The notes: a model not told the origin generated them from the sequence alone. DNA of 53,884 bases from Lewinellaceae bacterium (GCA_016708875.1 JADJFA010000035.1:1-53884); one strand, 5' to 3'. Counted from the first letter of the stretch, positions 16,504-26,209 are shown. A program made the numbers and translations.

Positions 16504-18693
16504 TTATGTCCCCAATTCCAATTGCTCCCTTACCAACTGATAATACGCTCCGCGTTTGTTGGTCAATTCCTGGTGGGTGCCTTGCTCCAATACCTCGCCT
16601 TTTTCCAGCACGATGATATTGTCGGCATTGCGGACAGTGCTGAGCCGGTGCGCTACAATGACCACCGTTTTTCCCTGGAATGCAGCTTCTAAATTGTGCA
16701 TGATCACCTTTTCATTGTGCGCGTCCAGGGCATTGGTGGCCTCATCAAAAAAGATGTATTTCGGGTTTTTATAGAGTGCGCGAGCGATGAGCAGGCGTTG
16801 CTTTTGGCCCTGGCTGAGGCCCGTGCCGTCTTGCCCGATCTTGGTATTGAATCCGAGTGGCAGCATCTCGATAAACGCTTGAATGTGAGCCGTTTTGGCG
16901 GCTTCCAAAAGCCGTACCCGGTCAATATTTTCTTCGCCCAGCGCGATGTTTCTGGCGATGGTATCGTTGAAAATGAAACCGTCCTGCATCACTACGCCGC
17001 AGTTGGCCCGCCATACTTTGTGATGAAAACTGTCGAGACTCAGGTCGTTCAATCGAATGCTTCCTTCTTGCGGGGTGTAGAAATTCAGCAGGAGTTTCAA
17101 CAGCGTGGTTTTGCCCGAACCGGAAGTGCCCACGATGGCCGTGGTTTTGCCATTTGGGAAATGGAGGTCAAGGTGTTTCAACACCCAGGGGTCGTGTGGG
17201 CCTCCGTAGCGGAAGGACACGTTCTGCATGGTGAGTTCGCCGGACTTTGGCAGTTCGCCAACTTTTGCGTCCTCGTTGGCATCCTCATCGGCGCGTTGGT
17301 GGATTTCGTTCATGCGCTCCAGGCTGATCTTCGCTTCCTGTGCGTGGAGAATGAATTGCACGAGCGATTCCAGCGGGCCGTTCATGTGCCCGATAATGTA
17401 TTGAACCGCCAACATGGCGCCGAGGGTCATTTCGTTGTGGATGACCGCTTGAGCTGCCAACACGGAGATCACAATGTTTTTTCCTTCGTTGATGAATGCT
17501 GCGCCTGCACGCTGCTGCTGGTCGGTGGACAGATACTGAACATTCACCCGGAAAAGCCGTGCCTGAATGCGCTCCCAAGACCATCGTTTTTGACGCTCGG
17601 CGTTGTGCAGTTTGATTTCCTGCATGCCGTTCACGAGTTGGATGAGGGCGTTTTGGTTTTCAGCCATTTGCTCAAAACGCCGGTAGTCGAGGGAACGTCT
17701 TCGGGCCAAAAACAACCAAACCCAGCCAAAATACCCAGCCGCGCCGAGCGCAAAGACCAAGAAAATCAACTTGTTATAAAACAACAGCACCCCACCAAAC
17801 ACAATTAAATTGACCAAAGAAAAAAGCGTCACCAAAGAAGAGGAGGTGAGGAAACGCTCCACGCGCTCGTTGTCGTAGATTCGCTGCAACAGATCGCCCG
17901 TCATCTTGGAATCGAAATACGACATGGGCAGTCGCATCAGTTTCAGCAGAAAATCCGAGACCAAATTGATATTGATTCGGGTGCCGATATGCAGTAAAAT
18001 CCAGCCCCGAATGAATTCAACGGCCACCTGACTGGCAAATAAAACTCCCTGGGCCGCGAGGATTAGATAGACAAAATTGAGGTCGCGCAACTGCACTCCC
18101 TTGTCCACCAAGGCTTGCATGAGGAAGGGAAACGCCAACTGAATGAGGCTGCCGAGTAATAATCCGACAAGCAGTTGCCAGATCAATCGCTTGTGTTGCA
18201 GCACATAAGGCCACAAAAATTTGAATCCCGAACGATTTGTTTTTTCTCCTTCGCGGTCAAAAAACTCCGGCGTTGTTTCTAACAAGAGCAAAATGCCCTG
18301 CGGTTCGGTGTTCACCACATCGCTGATCCAACCGTTCAGGAAATCCTGTTCTTTCATCTGGACTTTCCCTGATGCGGGATCTGCCACAAACACCTGCCCG
18401 CCCGAAATTTTGTACACCACCACAAAATGGTCTTGCTTCCAATGAGCAACACAGGGCAACGGAATATCTTTAGAAAGTCGGCTAAACCCCGTTTTGGCCC
18501 CCAGAGTGCGGAAACCGATCTTTTCGGCAGCCTCGGAAATGCCCGCCAGCGAGGCACTCACCTTGTCGGTATGCGACAGCTGGCGCAAAAACTCGATCGA
18601 ATAAAAACGGCCATAATGCCGCGCAATCATGCGCAGACAGGCCGCACCGCAGTCGGAAGAGTCAAATTGTTTGTCGAAAGGGAAGTTGTCCAC
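16504..18693 (-). CDS. Peptidase-C39-containing ABC exporter
   Basis: About 730 residues in the order C39 peptidase, transmembrane domain, ATPase. The peptidase has the catalytic Cys in FDSSDCGAACLRMIARHYG, the His in WKQDHFVVVY and Asp in VADPASG, so it should be active against double-Gly leader peptides. The membrane domain spans roughly residues 165-440. The ATPase shows Walker A GTSGSGKTTLL, signature LSQGQKQRLLIARAL, Walker B YIFFDEAT and H-loop AHRLS. Such proteins cleave and export peptides (bacteriocins, RiPPs) or, in Bacteroidota, unknown GG-leader substrates. The frame is open to TTG 18723, but a TATTTTTG box overlaps that codon, so GTG 18693 is preferred. No precursor peptide or HlyD-type partner is adjacent. 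Intact. Confidence 0.9.
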   Translation of the reverse strand: MDNFPFDKQFDSSDCGAACLRMIARHYGRFYSIEFLRQLSHTDKVSASLAGISEAAEKIGFRTLGAKTGFSRLSKDIPLPCVAHWKQDHFVVVYKISGGQVFVADPASGKVQMKEQDFLNGWISDVVNTEPQGILLLLETTPEFFDREGEKTNRSGFKFLWPYVLQHKRLIWQLLVGLLLGSLIQLAFPFLMQALVDKGVQLRDLNFVYLILAAQGVLFASQVAVEFIRGWILLHIGTRININLVSDFLLKLMRLPMSYFDSKMTGDLLQRIYDNERVERFLTSSSLVTLFSLVNLIVFGGVLLFYNKLIFLVFALGAAGYFGWVWLFLARRRSLDYRRFEQMAENQNALIQLVNGMQEIKLHNAERQKRWSWERIQARLFRVNVQYLSTDQQQRAGAAFINEGKNIVISVLAAQAVIHNEMTLGAMLAVQYIIGHMNGPLESLVQFILHAQEAKISLERMNEIHQRADEDANEDAKVGELPKSGELTMQNVSFRYGGPHDPWVLKHLDLHFPNGKTTAIVGTSGSGKTTLLKLLLNFYTPQEGSIRLNDLSLDSFHHKVWRANCGVVMQDGFIFNDTIARNIALGEENIDRVRLLEAAKTAHIQAFIEMLPLGFNTKIGQDGTGLSQGQKQRLLIARALYKNPKYIFFDEATNALDAHNEKVIMHNLEAAFQGKTVVIVAHRLSTVRNADNIIVLEKGEVLEQGTHQELTNKRGAYYQLVREQLELGT

Positions 18694-18720
18694 GTTTGAG
18701 TGTTGGGCGGGGTTTGGCTG

Positions 18721-18728
18721 CAAAAATA
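18721..18728 (-). promoter_or_regulatory. Candidate -7 box (TATTTTTG) for the ABC exporter
   Basis: The minus strand reads TATTTTTG, a TAnnTTTG match, about 28 nt upstream of the preferred GTG start. No clear -33 TTTG was found. Confidence 0.35.
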
Positions 18729-18864
18729 GGCGAATGGTTCGGTTGGAAAAATGATTGCGGGTATTTGACAGGGATTGTCTCGTTTCTGGCCAATTTTGCG
18801 CTGCATTTATTTAGGGGTTATGTCAAAAGAGAAATCATCACTTTTTGCATAGTAATGAGCTCCG

Positions 18865-18975
18865 TCGTTGTTGTTGGCGGGGACGCCAACAACGGCAGGT
18901 GTCTCAATATACTGTTGATTTTCATGCATTTAGGCCGGCATTTTCCGTTGTTGGCGTCCTCGCCAACAACAACGG
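18865..18975. repeat. Nested inverted repeat (GTTGTTGGCG-GACGCCAACAAC)
   Basis: Arms 18865-18895 and 18945-18975 are reverse complements over about 29 of 31 bases. Each arm is itself a palindrome (GTTGTTGGCG...CGCCAACAAC), so several alternative folds are possible. It lies between the divergent ABC exporter and hemF genes. Confidence 0.75.
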
Positions 18976-19038
18976 CAGGGCGGAATTGCAGAAGAAATTA
19001 ATGGCGTTCAGTCTTTTGGCAACCTTCTTTGTTTATTT

Positions 19039-19058
19039 CCCGGAACAGCGTTCCGGGG
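19039..19058. repeat. GGAACAGCGTTCC palindrome just upstream of hemF
   Basis: CCCGGAACAGCGTTCCGGGG, identical to units at 2768-2787 and 26754-26773, ends 11 nt before the hemF ATG. Confidence 0.85.
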
Positions 19059-19069
19059 TACGTTATACT

Positions 19070-19960
19070 ATGATACAAAAAGAACAAATCGCCGAGCGTT
19101 TCCGCCAATTACAGGACGACATCTGTCGTGCCCTTGAATCCGCCGATGGTGGCGGTAAATTTTTGGAAGACAATTGGTTGCGTCCTGAAGGTGGCGGTGG
19201 CAGGAGCCGCGTGCTCGAAGGTAAAACCATTGAAAAAGGCGGGGTCATGTTTTCCGCCGTGCACGGGCCGTTGCCGGAAATCACAGCCAAAGCCATGAAC
19301 CTCGTGCCCACCGATTTCTTCGCTACAGGGGTTTCCATTGTGCTTCACCCGCATAGTCCGATGGCGCCGATCATACACATGAACGTGCGGTATTTCGAGA
19401 CGGCGGGCGGGGAAAAATGGTGGTTTGGCGGTGGCATTGACCTCACGCCGCATTATGTGGTTCCGGAAGACGCGCAATTTTTTCACCAGCAATTGCGCAG
19501 CACCTGCGAGCAGTTTTCGCCCACTTTTTACCCCGACTTCAAACGGCAGGCGGATGATTATTTTTTCCTGAAACACCGTAAGGAGACCCGCGGCATTGGT
19601 GGTATTTTCTTTGATTATCTGGACGAAAAAACGGGCTTTTCACAGGAAAAACTCTTGGAATTTGCCTTGTCGGTGGGCGAAACCTTTGAGCCCACCTATA
19701 CAGAACTTCTTTCGCGCGCCGCCCCTAGGACCTTCGGTGAGCGCGAAAAACGCTGGCAAATGCTTCGTCGCGGCCGTTATGTGGAGTTCAATCTCGTTTG
19801 GGACCGCGGCACAAAATTTGGCCTTGAAACCAATGGCCGAACGGAGAGTATTTTGATGTCCATGCCGCCCACGGCGCAGTGGGCCTATAATCTTCAGCCG
19901 GAAGCGGGGAGTGCTGAGGCGGAGACTTTGGGATGGTTGAGGAAGGGGATTGATTGGTAG
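19070..19960 (+). CDS. hemF: Oxygen-dependent coproporphyrinogen III oxidase
   Basis: The 296-residue product from ATG 19070 is the aerobic coproporphyrinogen oxidase, which converts coproporphyrinogen III to protoporphyrinogen IX in haem synthesis. Recognisable blocks are GGGGRSRVLEGKTIEKGGVM, FATGVSIVLHPHSPMAPIIH, NVRYF, WWFGGGIDLTPHYV, RGIGGIFFDYLDE and RRGRYVEFNLVWDRGTKFGL near the C-terminus. The frame is open upstream to 18845 but that extension runs through the repeats at 18865-18975 and 19039-19058 and is not family-like. Intact. Confidence 0.94.
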   Translation: MIQKEQIAERFRQLQDDICRALESADGGGKFLEDNWLRPEGGGGRSRVLEGKTIEKGGVMFSAVHGPLPEITAKAMNLVPTDFFATGVSIVLHPHSPMAPIIHMNVRYFETAGGEKWWFGGGIDLTPHYVVPEDAQFFHQQLRSTCEQFSPTFYPDFKRQADDYFFLKHRKETRGIGGIFFDYLDEKTGFSQEKLLEFALSVGETFEPTYTELLSRAAPRTFGEREKRWQMLRRGRYVEFNLVWDRGTKFGLETNGRTESILMSMPPTAQWAYNLQPEAGSAEAETLGWLRKGIDW

Positions 19961-19983
19961 GGATGTCGATTTTACAAAATTTA

Positions 19984-20057
19984 GAACACGGATGACACAG
20001 ATGAGACACGGATTTCTCCCCTAATAAATCCGTGTCTCATCCGTGTCATCCGTGTTC
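19984..20057. repeat. Long inverted repeat, second copy of the ACACGGATGACACAGATGAG type
   Basis: Arms of 32 nt with one mismatch enclose a loop of about 10 nt unrelated to the loop at 8889-8969. It lies between hemF and tyrS and may act as a terminator for hemF, though no T run follows. Confidence 0.82.
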
Positions 20058-20131
20058 CCCACGATTAGCTCACCGAAATGGAAACTTTTTAGAAGTTTAA
20101 CTTGTATGTGAGGTCTTTGCTACACAAATCA

Positions 20132-20139
20132 TAATTTTG
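20132..20139 (+). promoter_or_regulatory. Candidate -7 box (TAATTTTG) for tyrS
   Basis: TAATTTTG lies 37 nt upstream of the tyrS ATG. The nearest TTTG (20116-20119) is only 12 nt away, too close for a normal -33 element. Confidence 0.35.
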
Positions 20140-20176
20140 CCGCCCGGCCCAAAAATGCACCAATCCAAAATATAAT

Positions 20177-21466
20177 ATGGCGACCAACAATAACTTTCTT
20201 GAAGAACTCCGCTGGCGCGGTCTTATTCACGACTTCACACCTGGTGTAGAAGAACATTTCAACAAAGGAGTGGTACGCGCCTATATCGGCTTTGACCCTA
20301 CTGCGCCCTCGCTTACGATTGGCAATTACGTCCAGATCATGTTGCTCACTTTTCTCCAACGCGCTGGCCATCAGCCAGTTGCCCTTTTGGGCGGTGCTAC
20401 TGGTCGTATTGGCGATCCGAGCGGTAAGGACAAGGAAAGAGACCTTAAAGGATTTGATTATTTGGAATCCAATAGTGCCAGAACAGCCACACAGATTCGG
20501 CAAATGCTCGACTTCAATCCTGCCACACCTAATCACGCGCTGCTGCTGAACAACTACGATTTTTACAAGGACATGAACATCCTTGACTTCCTGCGTGATG
20601 TAGGCAAGTACCTGACAGTCAATTACATGATGTCAAAAGAAAGTGTTCGCCGACGCATTGAAGGGGAGACGGGCATATCGTTCACGGAGTTCAGCTACCA
20701 ATTGCTGCAAGGCTACGATTTTGTGCTTTTGCACCGCAACCACGGCATCAGTGTGCAAATGGGTGGCTCTGACCAATATGGCAATATCACTGCCGGGGTG
20801 GAATTGGCGCGCAAGATTGATGAGGCAAAAGTATTTGCGGTCACCACGCCGCTGCTGACAAAATCTGATGGTTCCAAGTTTGGCAAAAGCGAATCGGGCA
20901 ATATTTGGCTTGATCCTACCCTCACCACGCCGTACAAATTTTACCAGTTCTGGCTAAATGCTGATGACCGTGATTTGCCCAAATTTCTGCGCTATTTCTC
21001 GTTGAAAAACAGGGAAGAAATCGAACAGTTGGAGGCAGCGGAATCTGCCCAAGATGCCAAAAGGATTTTTGCTGAAGAACTTACCGTGCGCATTCACGGC
21101 CAAGCGGCCTACGAATCTGTATTGGCAGTTTCCAAACTTTTGTTCGACAACAAGGCCGATGCAGACACACTTCGCAGCCTCGATGCGGGCACTTTGGCAC
21201 AAGTAGCCGAGGAAATACCTTCGCTCAAAATTCTTTTTTCAGCCATTCAAGATGGGCAAAATATCCTCGATTTTCTTTCTGAAACAACGGGGATTTTGGA
21301 AAGTCGAAGTGAGGTCAAACGCGCGATTCAAGCGAATACCATTTCAGTGAACAAGCAGAAAGTTGCCGACTTGGGCTTGATGGTTAAGCCTGCTGATTTG
21401 CTGCACGGCAAGTTTTTGATGGTGGAAAATGGGAAGAAGAATAAGTATTTGGTGGTAGTGGAGTAG
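20177..21466 (+). CDS. tyrS: Tyrosyl-tRNA synthetase
   Basis: The 429-residue class I synthetase charges tRNA-Tyr. Seen are the Rossmann N-terminus GFDPTAPSLTIGNYV, the segment GGATGRIGDPSGK, the tyrosine-binding QMGGSDQYGNITAG, the KFGKS form of the KMSKS loop in DGSKFGKSESG, and a C-terminal S4 RNA-binding domain (about residues 360-429, RAIQANTISVNKQKV). The HIGH motif reads TIGN, with both histidines replaced; Asn for the second His is tolerated in studied TyrRS proteins. Length normal, gene intact. The stop codon is inside a perfect inverted repeat (21465-21532). Confidence 0.95.
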   Translation: MATNNNFLEELRWRGLIHDFTPGVEEHFNKGVVRAYIGFDPTAPSLTIGNYVQIMLLTFLQRAGHQPVALLGGATGRIGDPSGKDKERDLKGFDYLESNSARTATQIRQMLDFNPATPNHALLLNNYDFYKDMNILDFLRDVGKYLTVNYMMSKESVRRRIEGETGISFTEFSYQLLQGYDFVLLHRNHGISVQMGGSDQYGNITAGVELARKIDEAKVFAVTTPLLTKSDGSKFGKSESGNIWLDPTLTTPYKFYQFWLNADDRDLPKFLRYFSLKNREEIEQLEAAESAQDAKRIFAEELTVRIHGQAAYESVLAVSKLLFDNKADADTLRSLDAGTLAQVAEEIPSLKILFSAIQDGQNILDFLSETTGILESRSEVKRAIQANTISVNKQKVADLGLMVKPADLLHGKFLMVENGKKNKYLVVVE

Positions 21467-21532
21467 CCACGAATTGCACTAATTTACACGAATAAAACCT
21501 TTGCTTCGTGTAAATTAGTGCAATTCGTGGCT
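21465..21532. repeat. Long inverted repeat, 28-bp perfect arms, overlapping the tyrS stop
   Basis: Arms 21465-21492 and 21505-21532 (AGCCACGAATTGCACTAATT... and its reverse complement) flank a 12-nt loop, followed on the plus strand by AAAAAGCC. It sits between the convergent tyrS and GH18 genes, where it could serve as a two-way terminator. Architecture like the ACACGGATG repeats, but the sequence is unrelated. Confidence 0.85.
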
Positions 21533-21548
21533 AAAAAGCCTGTATTAG

Positions 21549-22747
21549 TTAGTTTTTCACAAACTTCCCAATCCGTATACCCTTCTCGGAATACACTGCA
21601 ATCGCATACATTCCTGCCGAAAGATCGCGGACGTTTAATTCAGGCATTTCATTGCTTGCATAAGCGTTTTCCAATACAATTTTTCCTTGCATATCTGTGA
21701 TTACCAGCCGGTAGGCGCTCGTTTCTGGCAATTGAATCGAAAGCCGCTCCCGAACCGGATTTGGGAAAACCCGAAGCGCCAGCGGATTGTCTTCTGAAAT
21801 GCCTACCGTAGCGGCATCCACTACCTCATCAATAGCACGGAGCAGCGAAAACTCGATGTTTGAGCCGAATGCGTCCTGCCCGATTTCCCAGATCATGATG
21901 CCCGCTACCTCATTGAGGGCAAGTTCGGTTTTTGCTTTGATGGTCGGGATGCCGTTCCACCATTTCTGGCCGGTGTTGTCAAGAAAAGCATTGGCGGGAT
22001 CTTGTGCAACGATGCCGCGATAATTGAAGGATTCCACAGGATCAACCCCAAAATCGTAGCCATAAAACGGCACCCCCAGCGTCAGTTTTTGGGCCGAAAC
22101 ACCTTGGTTTTGCCAGTAATCAACACAATCCTCTGCCCAATCATAAGGTGAATGCTGGCCGGGGTTGCTTGGGTCCCAGGGGCCGCGAAGGTCGTATATC
22201 ATCATGTTGATCCAATCATAAGCTGCCAAAGCGGAGGCCGTGATTTGTGGGTAACGGTAGTTGCCAGGCAGAGCCGCGGTGAATGGGATGCCTAGCGGCT
22301 CAAGAGCTGCTTTAAGTTCCAGTCGAAAGGGCTGTACCAGGTTTCTACGTATTGCCATTCCAGGTCAATATCCACCCCATCGAGGTTGTTTGCCTGCACA
22401 TATTGTACAATTTTTTGGATAAAAGCGGGACGATTGGCGGGTAAGCAAAGGTTGTTCCAATTTGCTTCGTGAGTGGGCGTGAGATAACCACCGGCCAATG
22501 AAATGAACACCTTGCATCCGTGCTGGTGGGAAATGTTGACCGCAGGGGCGATGTTCGTGCCTTCCACCGATAAATTACCATTGGCGTCCGGGTTTGCGAA
22601 GGCGATGTTGACGTGCGTGAGTCGCTCGAACTCGATGTCATTCAGCCAACTAAATCGGTAATAGGGCAGATAGCCTATGACTTTGAAGGATTGGGCGAAG
22701 CTGGTTGAGAGAGTGAAAAAGAGTAGGATGGGTAGGATTTTGCGCAT
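21549..22747 (-). CDS. Glycoside hydrolase family 18 protein with T9SS sorting domain, frameshifted
   Basis: ATG 22747 starts a signal peptide (KILPILLFFTLSTSFAQ) and the GH18 barrel FKVIGYLPYYRFSWLND. The catalytic motif DxxDxDxE is intact in NLDGVDIDLEWQ. One frameshift near 22320-22345 separates this from the rest: LELKAALEPLGIPFTAALPG, YDWINMMIYDLRGPW, KLTLGVPFYGYDF, AGIMIWEIGQD. The last 75 residues (VFPNPVRERLSIQLPETSAY to the end GIRIGKFVKN) are a T9SS type A C-terminal domain. GH18 enzymes hydrolyse chitin or related N-acetylglucosamine glycans. About 399 residues when repaired. It should be exported to the cell surface or released. Confidence 0.87.
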
Positions 22748-23046
22748 CGGTTATAGGTTTTGAATAAACGGCGAATTTAGAAACAAAGCAAATATGAGCT
22801 CCTTTTGAGGCAAGTTAAGCGTGTGGGCAAAAATGTTTCACACAACGACACAACGACACAACGCTTTGATAGTCAAAAAATATGGAACATTCCGGCGTTG
22901 AGCAAAACGATTTTGTTCTGGTGCTTATCCTACCTTTATCACAGAAATTTTCTGAATTTTGCACACTTCAACCCCGCCTTCGCTGCCGCCTCCGTTAAAA
23001 CTTTGGCGGGTGAAAAAGCTACGGCGGGTAAAAAATCATCACAACT
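22748..23046. other. Divergent intergenic region, GH18 / oxygenase
   Basis: About 300 nt without a gene. It holds a short tandem (CACAACGACACAACGACACAACG, split here as three ACAACGAC-like units near 22840-22862) and a GGCGGGTAAAAAA/GGCGGGTGAAAAAG pair near 23005-23035. No convincing promoter box was found. Confidence 0.3.
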
Positions 23047-24001
23047 ATGATATCAAAAGGCATCCCTACCGTAGACCTATCCCAATTTACCCAAGGAGAC
23101 GCTAATCAGCGCGAAGAATTCGTGCGTCAACTCGGCGCTGCATTTCACGAAGTTGGTTTTGTGGCCGTGGTCAACCATGGCATCCCAAAATCGCTGGTGG
23201 ATGGTTTTTACGCTTCTTCCAAGGCATTTTTTGCGCTGCCGGAAGCGGTGAAACGAAAGTATGAGGTGGCAGGACTGGCTGGCCAACGAGGCTATACTTC
23301 CTTCGGTAAGGAGCATGCCAAACAGTCGACGGTGGCGGACCTGAAGGAGTTTTTCCAAATTGGCCAGGAAGTGCCCGCCAACCACCCTTTGAAAGCACAA
23401 TATCCTGATAATGTGCAGGTTGAGGAAACACCCGAAATGCCTAAACTTGGCAGCGAACTTTACCGCGCATTTGAAAGCGGGTGGACAACTCCTTGAAGCC
23501 ATAGCCATTCACCTTGATTTGCCGACAGATTATTTCCAAAAACAAATCATTGCCGGAAACTCCATTCTTCGCAGTATCCACTACCCACCCATACGTGAGG
23601 AACCCGCCAGCGCCATACGTGCCGAACAGCATGAAGACATCAATCTTATAACCTTGCTCGTTGGCGCCAGCGCAGGAGGTCTGCAACTCCTGACCGCTGA
23701 AAATAAATGGGCTTCCATCATGCCCGAGGCTGATGAGATTGTGATCAATGTGGGAGATATGCTCCAGCGCCTCACCAATAATTACCTGAAAAGCACTACC
23801 CACCGCGTCGTAAATCCGCCGCGCGAAGAATGGCATTTGCCGCGTCTCAGCATCCCGTTCTTCCTTCACCCAGTCAGCACCATGGACTTGACTTGTCTTG
23901 ATTCTTGCGTGACAACAGACAATCCCTTGCACTATGAACCGATCACAGCAGGGGAATACCTGGACGAGCGTTTGCGGGAAATCGGATTGAAGAAAAAGTG
24001 A
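23047..24001 (+). CDS. Isopenicillin N synthase-like 2-oxoglutarate/Fe(II) oxygenase, frameshifted
   Basis: The first frame reads MISKGIPTVDLSQFTQG and AAFHEVGFVAVVNHGIPKSL, the N-terminal DIOX-N domain. Removing one A from the AAA at about 23474 joins it, through FEAGGQLLEAIAIHLDL, to the catalytic part. The iron ligands are seen in EQHEDINLITLLVG (His-x-Asp) and STTHRVVNPP (distal His), and the 2-oxoglutarate contact in RLSIPFF (Arg-x-Ser). About 317 residues when repaired. Members oxidise small molecules (desaturation, hydroxylation, ring closure); the substrate is unknown. It converges with the FAD oxidoreductase gene downstream. Confidence 0.87.
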
Positions 24002-24076
24002 TGAAGTGATAGAGAGATAGAGGCATGTTTTGCCGAAACACCTCTCGGTTTTAAATTCACTCCTTTATCGGTTTCA

Positions 24077-25211
24077 TCACTCCATCACCAGCGCAGCGCC
24101 CTCCTGTCCCACCAAAGTCCCAATGGCTACACCCATACCACTGAGGCGGACGGCCACGGTGACGTTGGGTGAAATCTTTTCTACAATGGGCTTTTTAATG
24201 GGGCCTAGACCGAGGATGCCGGTCCACCAGGAGTCAATTTGCACTTGCTGATTGGGACAAACTACCGTTTCCAGAAGATTGACCAATGCCTTGCGAATCA
24301 ATTCATTGGCTCCAAATTCATCCGTTTTTTCGCGTTCTAAATCAAGGTTTCGTCCTCCACCAAGAAGGATTCGGCCATCTATATTTCGAAAGTAAAAATA
24401 GCCCCGGTCATAGTGGAAACAGCCTTCTATTTGAAGGTTCGGAATAGGTTGGGTAATCAGTACCTGATTGCGAGCAGGCTGCACTTCCGCCATAGAAAGG
24501 AGTCGCCGGGCGAAGCCGTTCACCGCTACCAATATATTCGGTACACGGATTGTCCAGCCAAATTCTGTTTCAATTTCTACCCCTTGAGAAGTGTCTTCTA
24601 AATGCTTGATAGCAAAGCCGTTGTAAATTTTCACCCCAGATTCGATGGCGCGGTGGAGTAGGGCGGACATCATTTTTCCTGTGTTTACCTGTCCTTCTGC
24701 CTGGTTCAAAATCAGGTGGCTAACACCATTAAACCAAAGCCTGAAATACGTTCGTCCACTACTTTATAACCCTCGGTCCAGCCGGTTATTTTCCCGATTT
24801 TTCATTGAATTCGGGGATGCGGTCCCTGCATTCCCGAAAAATAATTCTTCTTCGTTGGTGAACATTTCATAACCGCCCAGCATCTTGAAATCCATGTTTT
24901 CGTCGCCTGCGAGTTCGCGGAGTCGTTGGAGTCCTCGCCAACGTTTTTCTACCACCGCCAGCACCTCGTCTTCGCTCGCGTGGCTGAGGTCGTCGAGCAA
25001 TTGGTCATGGAGCCGAAGCAGGCGAAGCCTGCATTTCGGGTGCTCGCGCCAATGGGCAGGTGCCGCGCTCCAGGATGGCCACCTGGAGACTTGGGTCAAG
25101 TTTTTTTAGATAAATAGCCGCCGCAAGTCCCACGATTCCGCTGCCAATTACGGCTACGTCTATGTCTTTGAAGAAGGATTCGCGTTCCCAGTAGCTTAGT
25201 TCGTATTGCAT
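24077..25211 (-). CDS. FAD-dependent oxidoreductase (DAO / glycine oxidase-like), frameshifted
   Basis: ATG 25211 starts MQYELSYWERESFFKDIDVA followed by the dinucleotide-binding VIGSGIVGLAAAIYLKK and SLQVAILERG. The chain continues in a second frame with LRELAGDENMDFKMLGGYEM and in a third from LNQAEGQVNTGKMMSALLHR to WWTGILGLGPIKKPIVEKIS and VAVRLSGMGVAIGTLVGQ, which is the typical C-terminal FAD contact of the DAO family. At least two frameshifts lie near 25020-25090 and 24715-24790. Repaired length is about 375 aa. Family members oxidise amino acids or related amines; the substrate is unknown. Confidence 0.85.
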
Positions 25212-25352
25212 GATGGTGATTGGTTTGTGATTGGTTAATGGCGCACTGGCCTTAGCACGGCGGCGGCGACTGGTAGATTGGTGCTACTCGCCTTAGCCAA
25301 CGGCAGCGGGAGATTGGTAAACTGGTTTATTGTTGACATTTGCTGCTTCAAA

Positions 25353-26113
25353 ATGATTTCAACGATTCAAATTCGACGTCGTTTGGGCCGCATTTTCTAT
25401 ATTTGGAAACGGCGGGCAATCTGGTTTTGGGGAAAACGAAATTTGCATGACAGCGCGAAGACTCTTTGCAAGTGCCTGTTTTTCAGCACCAAACACCGCT
25501 CATTCGCCAGTTGAAAGATGTGGAAATGTATCTCCAATACAACAAAGTGACCAATCTCCAACTGGCAGCGGCGAAGATAAATGGCCTCGTGCTCCTGCCG
25601 GGCGAAACCTTTTCTTTTTGGAAAAAGGTGGGGGCACCAAGCGCCAGAAAAGGCTATTTAGAGGGTCTGGTATTGGAGCGAGGGCAAGTGACCAAAGGCA
25701 TCGGTGGTGGGCTTTGTCAAATGGGAAATCTGCTGTACTGGATGGTGCTGCACAGTCCGCTGACGGTGACCGAGCGGTGGCGGCACAGTTACGATGTGTT
25801 TCCCGATGAGGGCCGGACGCTGCCATTTGGCACTGGTGCCACGTTGGCTTACAATTATATTGACTTGCAATTCCGAAACGACACATCTCAGGCATTTCAA
25901 CTCCTTATTTGGCTTTCCGAATCGCATCTGCAAGGTGAAATTCGAGCAGATTCTCCCCTTTCTGAGCGCTACGAAATCATTGAAAGTGAACACATTATGC
26001 GGCAAGAATCCCATGGCGGCTATTCGCGTCACAACCGAATTGCCCGTCGCGTGTTTTCTGTTGCTTCGGAAGCATTGCTTGGGAAGAATTGGTGGCTGAA
26101 AACAATGCTTTGA
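25353..26113 (+). CDS. VanW family protein, frameshifted near the N-terminus
   Basis: ATG 25353 reads MISTIQIRRRLGRIFYIWKR. A one-base shift near 25455 moves to the frame with DSLQVPVFQHQTPLIRQL, LLPGETFSFWKKVG, RKGYLEGLVLERGQ and the VanW hallmark TKGIGGGLCQMGNLLYWM, then RWRHSYDVFPDEGRTLPFGT. About 253 residues when repaired. VanW was first seen in vancomycin-resistance clusters; its biochemical role is not established and this chromosomal context gives no link to resistance. Function left open. Confidence 0.85.
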
Positions 26114-26148
26114 TGATGTATCAGCCATTTTTGAGTGAAGTAGTTATG

Positions 26149-26180
26149 GAACACGGATACCGCAGATTAGACACGGATTA
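26149..26180. repeat. Single degenerate arm of the ACACGGAT repeat
   Basis: GAACACGGATACCGCAGATT-AGACACGGATT resembles the arm at 8889-8919 but is not followed by an inverted partner. Confidence 0.5.
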
Positions 26181-26209
26181 AAAACCAATCATCTCTAAAG
26201 TCTAATGTC

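Noticed and set aside
18845..19069. N-terminal extension of hemF
   Set aside because: The extension translates two repeat elements and is not similar to the family; the ATG at 19070 gives the normal protein.
25353..26113. Vancomycin resistance cluster suggested by VanW
   Set aside because: No VanA/H/X/S/R homologues nearby; VanW-domain proteins are widespread and this one stands alone.
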